In this document: positions 1 through 9,947 of the stretch, one piece after another
How positions within the stretch are numbered: position 1 is the stretch's first letter
Layout: every line of letters starts with the position of its first letter
NCBI GenBank assembly: GCA_009763385.1
Contig: CM019831.1
Location: 14,844,080 to 14,908,079 of the forward strand
Length of the DNA stretch: 64,000 nt
Source: Coix lacryma-jobi var. lacryma-jobi
Taxonomy: Eukaryota > Streptophyta > Magnoliopsida > Poales > Poaceae
Direction of reading: 5' to 3'
Translations under genes and position numbers: made by a program
The notes under the pieces: model-generated
The model's input: only the letters and a program-made list of their open reading frames with translations
Databases searched by the model: none
Told to the model about the DNA's origin: nothing

Positions 1-516
1 TCAGACCAAAACCCCAGCGACCAGCACTAACCGGACGCATACCCTAGCGTCTCATCACAAGTGCTCCAGCGTCCGGTCACAATTTGAAGTCCAAAATGAC
101 TTCGGTTTCCGACGCTCCCTTCACGAACTTTCTTCCTTATGATCTTAGGGACCTTTCTAAGCTACCTAGGGCTTTGGTTAACAAGTGTGCACCACACCTA
201 ACTCAAAAGTCTCACCTAGGTCAAACTACGCATTCAAACTCCCCTTAATAGTACGACCAAAGATAAAACAAAGACATATGCTACTCTAAGTGTCCTCCAA
301 CACCATATGACACTTAGAACTAGCCAATCGTCGTCTTCGTCGTTCATCCTTTGAAAACCGAACGAATTCCATCAACAACGGGACATGAATACCATTGTGC
401 CCAATCAATCATCATTACCATGACCTAACTCAACTGTTTCTGCAAAACACACATTAGTCATAGTAATTTACCGTTGTCATCCAATCACCGAAACCCACTG
501 GGGGCCTAGATGCTCA
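1..516 (-). mobile_element. SIRE-like copia LTR, outer end (partial)
   Basis: The stretch is homologous, in the same order, to the last third of the LTRs at 31993-33538 and 43834-45406: shared blocks include the 'aacaagtgtgcaccacacct' segment, the 'ccatatgacacttag' segment and the closing 'caatcaccgaaacc' segment. It ends in CA at 516 and is not followed by a polypurine-tract complement, unlike the left LTR at 33538. So 516 is an outer boundary: either a solo LTR or the 5' LTR of a minus-strand element lying to the left. GGACGC/GCGTCC inverted motifs near the window start match the motif arrays of the complete element. The target duplication cannot be tested because the other end is outside. 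Confidence 0.8.
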
Positions 517-1207
517 CAGAGCTAAAATATTTTGCTATTTTTCTTTAGCACTGCCATCTGGCCGCTCGTTCGATGTCAAGCTAGGTAATTGCTGCTCCTG
601 CCTATGACTTTGTTGATCTTTGCCTCGGGCATACGTGAAACCAGGGCTCACACCAGATGTTTTATTTCCCCCGTTTTGTGGAGGATCCTTCCTTTCCTCT
701 CTGGAACGTAGGGACCCATTCCTCCATTCCAAACGCCAATTCTCCAAACCATTCCTGTGGATTCAGTTCCTCCATTTTTCCTTTGCTATTCCTTCATGCC
801 AAATGGGGCCTGAACGACTAGAATTTCTGGTCCGGTTTAGGTAGGTGGGTCTTTGACCATAGTACACTCTTTCTCGTTGTACCGAAATAAAAGTTTCAAA
901 GATTCTTGTCATGTTTCACTTATTTTCTTTGGTTCAATCTTGTTCTGAGAGTGTGGAACCAAACCACTACTTAGTGTCCCCGGGTTTACACAATTGAAGA
1001 AAAAAGCACAAGAGCGCAAGCCGTTTTGATCAAATCATATCACTTTTCCTGAGCGACGCACTATTGTTTCGACATGGAGTTCGTGTAACTTTATGCAAAA
1101 CGAGGTGATTTTTTTCTAAGTTTTAGAAAGATTACAAAGATAGATTAGAAATTTTCGAGGAGGGATGTTTTTAAATATGGATTAAGAGGAGGTTCAGGTC
1201 TTACTAC
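517..1207. other. Intergenic, no feature recognised
   Basis: No gene-like frame or repeat end is recognised here. Two overlapping short frames (535-747 minus, 620-844 plus) have no domain and no splice context. Confidence 0.5.
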
Positions 1208-1518
1208 TTAGGCCTTATTTAGTTCTTATAGTAAAAACTTTTCATCCATCACATTGAAGATTTGAATACATACGTGAAGTACTAGACATAGATTAAAAAA
1301 TAACTAAATTACACATATTGTTTGTAAAATTCTGAGACGATTTTGTAGATCTAATAAGTTTATGTTTTGACAATGTTGTACAGTAAACATGTGCTAGATG
1401 AATAAATTGGTCTTAATAAATTTGTCTCACGGTTTCAAGGAGAAATATGCAATTTGTTTTCTTATTCGATTATTTTTAATAAACTAAATGAGTATCGGAA
1501 CATCCGATATGTCAGGCC
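1208..1518. mobile_element. Tourist-like MITE, degraded
   Basis: TTA at 1208-1210 is followed by 'ggccttatttagtt', which resembles the common grass MITE terminus GGCCTTGTTTAGTT. The body is AT-rich. A complementary 'aactaaat' occurs near 1484 and GGCC at 1515-1518, so the right end appears interrupted or mutated. Family assignment rests on the left terminus and TTA target only. Confidence 0.4.
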
Positions 1519-1731
1519 TAACTAAAGGGTCGGTCGTCGGCTATTTATCCGTGTGTCAGCAAGTACTCGTAAAATGATATTATTTTAGATAGCGACACGG
1601 TCTTCGAAGAATAACTTTGACTACTTATTTCTATAAGTTTCTTTAAAAAAGTGAAAAATATATATTTTTATGAAAGTATTTTTTAAAACGAATCTATTTA
1701 TATAGTTGCCATATTTTCAAATTTTACAACT

Positions 1732-1997
1732 TACTCCCTCCATATCACAAATAGAAGTCATTTTGGAAAAGGTTTCGGTCAAACATTAGAAATATAAATC
1801 ATGAATAACTTTTAAATTATTGAGTTTAGAAATGTAAAAATCATATAAATATATTTATCTTGAAAAGTACTTTCATAAAAGTATATATATATATACCACT
1901 TTACAACAAATATTTTTAAAGAAATAAGTGGTCAAAGTTATGCTTTGGTGACCGTGTCGCTGTCCTAAACGACATCTATTTGTGATACAGACTAGTA
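1732..1997. mobile_element. Stowaway MITE (Tc1/mariner-derived)
   Basis: TA target copies lie at 1732-1733 and 1996-1997. The left terminus 'ctccctccatatcac' pairs with the right terminus, whose complement reads 'ctagtctgtatcac', and pairing continues into 'aaatagaagtc'/'aaatagatgtc'. The AT-rich interior shares long blocks with the MITEs at 49282-49539 and 50505-50763, such as the 'aatataaatcatgaataac' segment, so these are copies of one family. No coding capacity. Confidence 0.88.
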
Positions 1998-2157
1998 TCA
2001 TGATTTATATTTTTAATGTTTGACTTGTTGAAAATAGAATCTTCTTTTGTTTCCGATTGCAGATCACTCCAAATCGAGGACGGGGATTCCTGGCCACACG
2101 GAGACCGACAAGCCGGCGTAGGCGCGCCAGCAGCTCTTGTCGGGAGAGCGCGTATTA

Positions 2158-2505
2158 GGCCATCCGAAATAGCTAGCTAGCAGAAATTCTATTGGCTCTC
2201 AATAGCACTTTACAAATAGCACTTTATAAATAGGTAGCGAGATGACGTATAAAAATAATAAAAAAGTAGCACTCTTGTTGGCTATCGAGGAGAGAGATCA
2301 AATAGCTAGCGACTTCTCGATAGCTAGCTATTTGATATCTCTCCTCGATAGCCAATAATTGTGCTACTTTTGTAAGTTGCCTCATCAAAATAATATTTAT
2401 TTATATGTCTTATCTAGCCAGCTATTTGTAAGTTGCCATTGAGAACCAATAGCATTCTTCCTAGAGATCAAATAGCTAGCGATTTGAACACCATTGCGGA
2501 CGCCC
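2158..2505. mobile_element. Foldback MITE with nested hairpin
   Basis: The termini 'ggccatccgaaat' and (complement of the right end) 'gggcgtccgcaat' are inverted copies. Inside, 'ctattggctctcaatagc' pairs with a complementary segment near 2425-2452. The centre, about 2262-2372, is a near-perfect hairpin: the arm at 2281-2311 (gctatcgaggagagagatca onward) is repeated in inverted form at 2317-2352. TTA precedes the left end and TTG follows the right end, suggesting a PIF/Harbinger-type target, imperfectly kept. No ORF. Confidence 0.7.
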
Positions 2506-2645
2506 TTGTACTCTCCATACTCGTATTAGATGATGTTTAGGACAAGATTGTACATATCAAGGAGTTATTAAATATGGTGTATTTTTCCCTGTTTGCCCTT
2601 ATTAAATAAGTCTGCAGTTACTTTTAGACAACAAGTGCAGGTGAT

Positions 2646-2686
2646 TAGTGCACTGAGTCTCAAGCCATGAGGGCGCAGGTTCGATC
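2646..2686 (+). promoter_or_regulatory. tRNA-like A-box/B-box pair
   Basis: 'tagtgcactgag' (2646-2657) resembles a Pol III A box and 'ggttcgatc' (2678-2686) a B box, spaced as in a tRNA. There is no clear acceptor stem, so this is not called a tRNA gene. It could be the head of a SINE or a chance match upstream of the mariner remnant. Confidence 0.3.
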
Positions 2687-3072
2687 TTTCGGGGTCTTAG
2701 TTTTTCCACTTTTTTTCGTTCGCGTGATTTTGCATGACTCTGTTTTGCTCTCGCGCGCGTGCGCTCGTCTGGCGCATGTTGCGTCCGCTGCATGGCGCGC
2801 GTGGCCGCAAATTTTTCATCGCAAATTCTCTAAGCGCGCGCAGCACGGTGGGAAGGTTTAGTGGACGCTTTGGCTTCCAGGTTGTTTTATTTAAACCCCA
2901 GCCCGTGCAACTCTCTTGGCTCCTGAACGAGCAGGTGGGTTCGACCTCAACGAGCTTCCGGTGGAAAATGGCAACGGTAACGTGTCATATAGCATCTTCT
3001 TTTGCTGGTTTCTTGCGCCATTTCTTTTTTGCCCTTGTATTCATACTCCATTTATTTCCTTTTCGTAGGATT

Positions 3073-3770
3073 ATTTGATTTGAACCTACCACTAGATGAG
3101 TTCGGCGCGGTTGATTTTGATTTCATTCAAAGTAATCTTGGTAAGTAAAACTTCAGTAGTCTTTTTTTATTTTGCAAGTTCAAGTCCACGTGCTAGAAGT
3201 AACTTTACTGTTTTTTTATTCAAGTAGAACAAACCGTGGAAGCTCCTGTTCAAGTAAACCGTAGAAGGAAAGAAATGTCAGAAGAACTTAGAAAACAAGT
3301 TTATCAGGCTTTGTTGGCTAGAAGCAAGAATGGGAAACTAGGCAAAAAGGATACAAGAATTGTTGCTGATCATTTTGGAGTACACATTCAGGCAGTTCAA
3401 CGCTTGTGGAAGAGAAGTAAAACACAACTTGCAAATTTCATTCCGGTTGTGGTTAGCAGTAGAAAGAAGGGCAGATGTGGTCGTAAGGCGATCCCTGATA
3501 ATTTAGAAGTATTGCGCAACATTCCTTTCAAGGAAAGAATGACCATAGAAGATGTGTGTAGCAAACTTAACATGAGCAAATGGAAGATTCAAAGGTTACT
3601 GAAAAAGGTTTTCTTAGGTGCCACTCTAGTAGCATCAAACCATACCTCACTAATGCTAACAAAAAAGCTCGGTTAAAGTGGTGTGTTGATATGATTGACA
3701 AGGATTTCATTGGTGGTCCAAGATTTAAGGATTTGTTTGACATTGTGTTCATTGATGAAAAATGGTTTTA
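3073..3770 (+). pseudogene. Plant mariner-like transposase, 5' part, broken
   Basis: The translation carries the helix-turn-helix region of plant mariner-like elements: 'SEELRKQVYQALL' then 'VADHFGVHIQAVQRLWKRSK' and 'SSRKKGRCGRK', a second HTH ('MTIEDVCSKLNMSKWKIQRLL'), and the first acidic catalytic motif 'VFIDEKWF'. An upstream exon (about 3073-3140, reading LFDLNLPLDEFGAVDFDFIQ) joins in frame across a GT-AG intron at 3141-3227. A frameshift lies near 3600-3612, between the frame ending at 3676 and the one carrying 'SSSIKPYLTNANKKARLKWC'. The gene stops at 3770, where a Stowaway-type end begins; the other catalytic Asp residues are absent. A full plant mariner transposase is several hundred residues, so roughly half is missing. 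Transposition by this copy is impossible. Confidence 0.85.
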
Positions 3771-3960
3771 CCTCCCTCCGTATCGTCAAAGGACGTCGTT
3801 CTGGCGTTTGCAGCGATTGCGCAAAGGACGCCGTTTTACACATGCATGTGGTAGTTTGGACGCGATTGCCCCCCCCCCCTAATTGTCGTCGTCCACTGCG
3901 CCTCGTTTCCCGTCCGCTGTGCACAACTCTCATAGAACGGGCTTTTTGAGAAAAGGCGTG
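3769..3960. mobile_element. Stowaway-like end inserted in mariner gene
   Basis: TA at 3769-3770 is followed by 'cctccctccgtatcg', the Stowaway/mariner terminus, exactly where the transposase frame ends. No matching right terminus is found downstream, so the right boundary given is nominal. A C10-11 run near 3870-3880 lies inside. Confidence 0.4.
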
Positions 3961-4358
3961 GCACGTCACATTGGCTCGCCTCGTCACCACCCAATCACCT
4001 TACGATTTCAAATCCTATTGCACGAACCATTTTGCCCCCATCCTCATTTAACACACCAGCCACATCTCAGTTCTCCTCCCCAAGGCGGCTGCACACGACC
4101 ACTAGGGTTTGGGTTTGTGGGGAGGAAGCATTTGGTCCGACGATTGAAGGAGTGACGCGGAGGAACCTGCATCGTGGAGGTGTGACACATTGTGGAGAAA
4201 CTTGCATCACGGAGGCGGGCTGACGATTGAAGGTAGGTGCAAGTTCTACTCATGGGATTTGACTTGGGCGCTTTGATTTTTTTATGGAATTTGATTTGGG
4301 CGCTTTGATTTTTTTTATGGAATTTGACCACGAAATGGATATGTAGGGCGGAATTAAC
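3961..4358. other. Upstream region of MULE, non-coding
   Basis: No gene seen. A near-identical direct repeat of 'gaatttgacttgggcgctttgatttttttatg' type occurs twice (about 4254-4320), likely 5' untranslated sequence of the following MULE. Confidence 0.4.
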
Positions 4359-5034
4359 ATGGGAGATTCTGAGGTATTGACTGTAAGATTTCATTTCAAA
4401 AGGGATTTTGTTCTTGATGGGTCACAAATGCAATATTGCAATGGGGATTTGGGAGTATCGCACATAGATAAGGACAAATTATCAATCCCAGAGCTCAATG
4501 GACATTTGATAGATCACATCACTTTTCAGAGATCTGTTAGGGTGTACTGGTTGCCAATTGGTGCAAAGGTAAATATTGGAATGAGGCTGCTTGTAGATGA
4601 TAAGTCCTGCATGGATATACTTGATGAGATAGGATCTATGGGTGCTGTTGACATATACACTAAACAAATTGATTCGTACATGAGTGGTAATGAAGGTACA
4701 GAGACACAATATGGAGATGAGGACGTCTTTTCCTTATTCAGAGATGATCACATTATGGATTTGAATGAACAAGAACGTGCTGGACATGATGTGAATATTA
4801 TGTATTTGGAGGCTCCTACCACTCATGAGGATGGACAGAATGAGGAAAAGGGTGATCAACATGCACAAAATGAGGAGGAAGAAAAATCAGCAAGTGATTT
4901 TGATGGCATAGGATCTACAAGTGATGAAGATGATGAAGTGAGGGAGATAAGAAATTACTATAAGCAGTTTATGTCGACTACAAGGAGGAGAGAAGATATT
5001 CCATTGGACAACCCAAATTTTTTGGATGTTCCTA
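4359..5034 (+). pseudogene. MULE transposase N-terminal fragment, copy A
   Basis: The ATG at 4359 opens a 225-codon frame (TVRFHFKRDFVLDG...) with a small N-terminal globular part, then a long acidic linker (DEDDEVREIRNYYKQFMS). This layout is typical of the region before the DNA-binding and MULE domains in grass Mutator-like elements. The frame ends only because an LTR begins at 5035. From 4648 to 5034 the sequence is closely repeated at 8730-9117, where the coding continues into the transposase domain. So this is the 5' part of one MULE copy. The name of the N-terminal domain is not certain. Confidence 0.75.
4648..5034 (+). repeat. Direct repeat, left copy (MULE linker)
   Basis: Repeated at 8730-9117 with scattered substitutions and one 2-nt indel near the start ('gacatatacact' against 'gacatatatacact'). 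The two copies flank the LTR at 5035-8734. Confidence 0.9.
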
Positions 5035-8000
5035 TGTAACACCCCGGGTGTTTAAATAAATAAAATAAATTAGAATTTAATAAGAAAAAGGCCAAAATCC
5101 TAGATGGAGGAAAATCTTAACCAGTTGTTTGTTGCATTCATATTGTTGCACAGTTTTATTGGGTGAAAAAGAATTTTATTAAACCCGGATAGGGCGAATC
5201 GCTTTTATTCTATTTAGAAAATAAATAAAAGGTTTATGAAAGTTTACAAAATTTTCAAACTCAAACTTTTATTTTCAAAAACTAGGGAAAATATTTTCAA
5301 AACTGTGCAAAACTTATTTGATTTCAAACTGGATTTGAATTTGAATTTAAAAGGCTTTTGAAAAGTTAAAAAAAATCAAAAGAGAAATGGCAAAGGGCCT
5401 CACCCTCTCCTTCTTCCTCCAACCGGCCTTGGCCCAGTCCCTCCGTCGGCCCAACTCCCTCCGAATCCCTCCTCGTCGCATGGGCCGCGTCCTCACCCTT
5501 TTCCCTCTCCTCCACGCCTGCAACTCGGCATGAGCCAAAACCGGCCGCTAGGCCAACTTCTCCCTCGGCCTCACCCTTCCCCTGGCCCAGCGCCAGCAGG
5601 CCGGACGCTCCCCCTCTTCCCACCCACGAGTCGCAGCCCGCAACGCCTTCCACAGCGCCCCGCCTCCCTGCCTCGCCGACAAGTGGGTCCCGCGTGTCAT
5701 CTCCCTCCCTCAACTCCTTCCCCGCCCTTCTCGGTACACCGCGCGGGCTCCCCTTCCACCGAACTCGAGCGCCATCTAAGCGCTCCCCCGAACCCTCTGC
5801 TCTGCCAATCCCCACCTCTCCTCTACTACATCTTATAAGCACTCCGCACCGCCACCATATCCTCCCTCTCCCTACCTTCTCCCTCTATCTCCAGTGACCA
5901 TCGCAGGAGCCGCCATTGCCGAGCGCGTCTCAAGCTCGGGATTCTCCTCGGAGAAGCTGTCACCGCTTCCCCTCTGCCCTTTATGGACGTGCGGAGCCTC
6001 TACGTGCCCGTAAGCCTGCCTTTGGAGTACACCTACACCGGGGACGCTTCTTCCCCGACCTCGCCGGAGCAGCCGCACGGTCTCCTTCGCAGACCTCTCC
6101 CTCCGGCCTCCGATCGGCAACAGGACCCCTGCTGGCGTGTTCGCGGTGAGCTCCTCTCTCGATTCCGCCCCTTTTGACGATCTCTACCGGCCTCTAGCGC
6201 CTACCCGAGCGAACTCCGGCGAGTTTCCAAGGGCGCCACCGCCGCTGTTTCCCATCTGCCGGTGCCTCCGAGCCCCGGTCGGTGTTGATGACACCACCGA
6301 CGAGCCGGCAGTGAACCAATCTATCTCCCCATGCCTTTCCCTTTCCCCGTCGAGCACTACACCGTCATCCCGGGCCGCTCCGGTCACGTCCCTCCCATGG
6401 CGCCGCCGCGCAGAGCTCTGGCGCCGCCGTGCCCCAGGCACCGGCTGGCGAAGCACCCGTCCACCACACACACCTCCACCCTCCGTTCCTGAATGGACGG
6501 CCAAGATTAGATCCACACCACCGAACCGGCATGAGCCGAGTCCACGGCCCGTGGACTTCATCCACCACTCCCCTCGCGCCCGCGTCCACCACCACCTGGA
6601 GCGCCGGTCCAACCACACAGTGCCAGGTGGCACACGTCAGGGCAACGCAGGCGCCACGCCGGCCGTTCTGCCGCGTCGGCGTGCTTTTGCAGAAACCCCC
6701 TCCCCTTATTTCAATATCAACCCGCACTCCGTCAAGCTGTTCACTGAGACTTGCATAACTAGCAGTCTAGCCCCTCCATTTCTGGGAAAATGAGGCGCCG
6801 TCCTGTACATCTGTGCCTCCTAGTTGGCGCCCCGAGCCAACCAAGTGCGGACACGTGGCGCGCACGTCAGCGCCGACGCCAGCGCACCGATCGGCTCTGC
6901 CACTTTAACAAAAAGCCCCCTCTGTTTTTGATAAACCAACCCGCCGTCCGGTGGCACTATGCGCTGTGTCACTGTTTTCTTTCATCCTAGACCCTGCACT
7001 TCTGCAAAAATGAGTCCCAGTCCAACCACCATTTTCTTTTCAGATTTAATTTATTTTAAATATGAAAATAACTTCGGTTTATTTACAGTTTTGCCACTGA
7101 AATTCAAAAGCTCATAACTTGCTCGTTTTAAGTCTGATTTGACCCATTCAACTTGCGTTAGATTCGTCTCGTCGAGCTCTATGCAGTAGATCTATTTACG
7201 TTCTGTTTTTATACTATTAATGTAATGTTTCTTATATTGCTTTGTTTGGGCCATGTGATGATGTTTGATCCAGCGAGTGCGAGCTACGTGGAACCCCGGA
7301 ATCAAGACCGTGCCCTTGGTTGATTCGACCCAGCCCAAAGGCAAGTGTTCTTGAACATCTTGCACCTATTCTTTATTTTACTTTTGGTATTAGAGTAGTT
7401 AGATCCTGTAGATGCATGCAGTGTCTAAATTTGAATCCCATGTTAGGGTTTACTAGATTCTTGTTTATATTATCCTTGTCGCCTGGTTTGGGATGTTTGG
7501 GTAGAAGTCATGCTTAGCCTTGCTTTCTTGGGTTGGGATGGTTAATTATAATTAATTCTGATTAATGACCTATGGAACATGTGGCTGGTAATGAGTAGTA
7601 TGGTGAGTAGGTAAATCCGACAGGATGGACCCGTACTGGTGGTTTTGTGCCGTGGGACTCGGCAGCTGGTTTTGTTTTCTGGTTCTGGGCTCGTGCTACT
7701 CATATCCTGCCTGGATCCCTAGGACCCGGTTCTTGGACAAGTAACCCAGCAAAACAGCGCAACCATGAGATCTGGATGGGCTGGACCTGACTAATTAATT
7801 AGTTACCTCTAAGTTGAGGGTCCACACGGGGTTTGTTTTAGTGGCTCACGAGGGGGCCCTGGGGGTCGTAGACCTTTGTACGGGGTGAAACCTTAGAGGT
7901 ACGTGTGGAACGGGCTTGGAGGAGGCTTTGTAAAGGCCTTGTAGTGCAACCCGCTATGCACCTTGGCAGTGTTTAGCGTGACGGGAAATGCACAACTCAT

Positions 8001-8734
8001 GGGTAAAGATGTGCAAACTCTGCAGAGTAAATAAACTGATATATCAGCCGTGCTCACGGTCACGAGCGGGCTTGGACTTCTTCGAGATTAGTTGGTTACT
8101 GGTTACTGGTTCGGTTTATCTGATGGACTTCAGGTGCGGTTGCCTGATGGACTTCAGGTGTGGGTGCTTGGTGCGACTCCAAGTGCGGTTGCTTGGTGTG
8201 ACTTCAAGTGTTGGTTGCTCGGTGTGACTCCGAGTGTGGTCTTGCTCGGTGCGACTCCGAGTGTTGTTACTTTTCTACAGTGCCTGTGTCTATAACCTAG
8301 TAAATAGGTGCATAGGATTAATAGGATTAATAGGATGTGTCGCTTTAGGCGCATGAGTCAAACTGTGTCAGCCTACCTTTGTTATTAGCCTCATAAGCAT
8401 ATATTTCCTACACTTGCGGAGTACATTTCAATGTACTCACCATTCCTCTTTGAACCCCTTGCTATCCCACCCAGACGTTGGAGTCTACGACGAGGAGCAG
8501 AAGTACCCTGAAGACGGTGGATACGACCCAGACGACTTGTACTAGGATGGTGCAGCCCCCGGTCGACCTTCCTGTGGATATGGCGTTCAGTTTTCGCGAG
8601 TCTAAATTAGAGTTAGACTGAGAGTCTGTACTTTTCTTTCAGACCTGAGGGTCATTTTTTGTAATAATGTTCGATATATTAATAAAGCATTGTTTTGATA
8701 TTTACTTTGATGTTGATATATATATGAAATTGAC
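5035..8734 (+). mobile_element. Long solo LTR in MULE
   Basis: It starts 'tgtaacaccccggg' and breaks the MULE frame after 5034. No second LTR, primer site, gag or pol occurs inside, so it is a single 3.7-kb LTR. It belongs to the same broad group as the reverse-oriented solo LTR at 14871-17535: both have an AT-rich start with long 'aaattcaaatttgaatttg' blocks, a GC-rich leader-like middle and an 'aacttcggtttattt' segment. The right end is inferred at a CA near 8734, just before MULE sequence resumes. Flanks 'tccta' (5030-5034) and 'tatat' (8735-8739) do not match, so no target duplication is seen. GC-rich frames at 5366-6990 on both strands are not genes. Confidence 0.65.
8119..8262 (+). repeat. 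Tandem array of six short hairpins
   Basis: Six units spaced about 24-27 nt carry short inverted arms around a loop like TGYGACT or TGGACT: 8120-8133 (CTGA/TCAG), 8143-8158 (CCTGA/TCAGG), 8167-8183 (CTTGG/CCAAG), 8192-8208 (CTTGG/TCAAG), 8218-8234 (CTCGG/CCGAG), 8245-8261 (CTCGG/CCGAG). Arms differ between units yet pairing is kept. The array lies in the 3' half of the LTR, where transcription of such an element would cross it. Confidence 0.8.
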
Positions 8735-9947
8735 ATATATACACTGAACAAATTGATTCGTACATGAGTGGCAATGAAGGTACAGAGACACAATATGGAG
8801 ATGAGGACGTCTTTGCCTTATTCAGAGATGACAACATTATGGATTTGAATGAACAAGAACGTGCTAGACAAGATGTGAATATTATGTATTTGGAGGCTCC
8901 TACCACTCATGAGGATGGCTAGAATGACGAAAAGGGTGATCAACATGCACAAAATGAGGAGGAAGAAAAATCAGCAAGCGATTTTGATGGCACAGGATTT
9001 ACAAGTGATGAAGATGATGAAGTGAGAGAGATAAGAAATAACTATAAACAGTTTATGTCGGCCGCAAGGAGGAGAGAAGATATTTCATTTGACACCCCAA
9101 TTTCTTTGAATGTTCCTAGAGGTAGTGACGTCAACAATATTGCTCAAGCCAATGAAGGTGGCGATGGCATTGCATACATTGATTCAGATCATGATGCATC
9201 ATATGATGAGGACAGTGATGGTGTTTCGAGGAGAAGGAACTGCATGTTTCCAATATTTGATAGTCATGCTGAGGCTCCACATTTTGTTGTGGACATGTGC
9301 TTTAGAAGAAGGGATCAATTGAAAAATACAATAGAAAGGTATGCATTGAAGATGAAGGTAAATATCAGGTATCCCAAGAATGATAAGCAGAGGCTTAGGG
9401 TTGTATGGCTGTGGAAGTGATGTCCCTAGGTTCTCCATGGTTAATACAACTCAAAGACAAATTGTGACATATAATCCAAATCATGTATGTTGCCCAGAAC
9501 TTAAAAATAAAAGGTTGTTTACAAAAAGAATATGTGGCAAGTATGAGAGTACTATCAAAGCTGCATGGAAAGCTAGAGCAATGAAAGAGACAGTACAAGA
9601 AGACATGGGTGTTGATTTATGAATCACAATGATTAAGAGGGCAAAGGCAAGAGTTGTCTAGAAGATAATGGATTATCAAACTGGCGAGTACTCAAAGTTG
9701 TTCTACTATGCATTGAAGCTGAAACGAAGTAATTCTAGAACGTGTGCATGTTTGTCTAGATCCTGAAGAAACTGACCATGTATTTCAGAGAATGTACATC
9801 TGTTTGGATGCATGCCAAACGAGATTCTTGGATGGATGTAGAAGAGTTATTGGGCTTGATGGTTGCTTTCTTAAAGGGCCTATGAAAGGTGAGTTGATGT
9901 CAGCTGTTGGAAGGGATGCCAATAATCAAATTTGGATTGCCTACTGA
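8735..9947 (+). pseudogene. MULE transposase, copy B, broken
   Basis: The region resumes the MULE with a near copy of the acidic linker (8730-9117), then 'SRRRNCMFPIFDS..APHFVVDMCF', the N-terminal DNA-binding part, and from 9744 the MULE transposase core: 'VFQRMYICLDACQTRFLDGCRRVIGLDGCFLKG' followed by 'GRDANNQIW', with the catalytic-region Asp in 'GLDGCF'. Defects: TAG at 8920-8922 where copy A has CAG; a frameshift near 9410-9420; TGA near 9620; further stops to 9740; and loss of everything after 9947, including the later catalytic residues and zinc finger. Non-functional. Together with copy A it shows two related MULE pieces joined across the LTR. Confidence 0.85.

Noticed and set aside
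5366..6990. Several long frames on both strands
   Set aside because: They overlap on opposite strands in GC-rich LTR sequence, have low-complexity Pro/Arg/Ser or Gly/Arg content and no domain.
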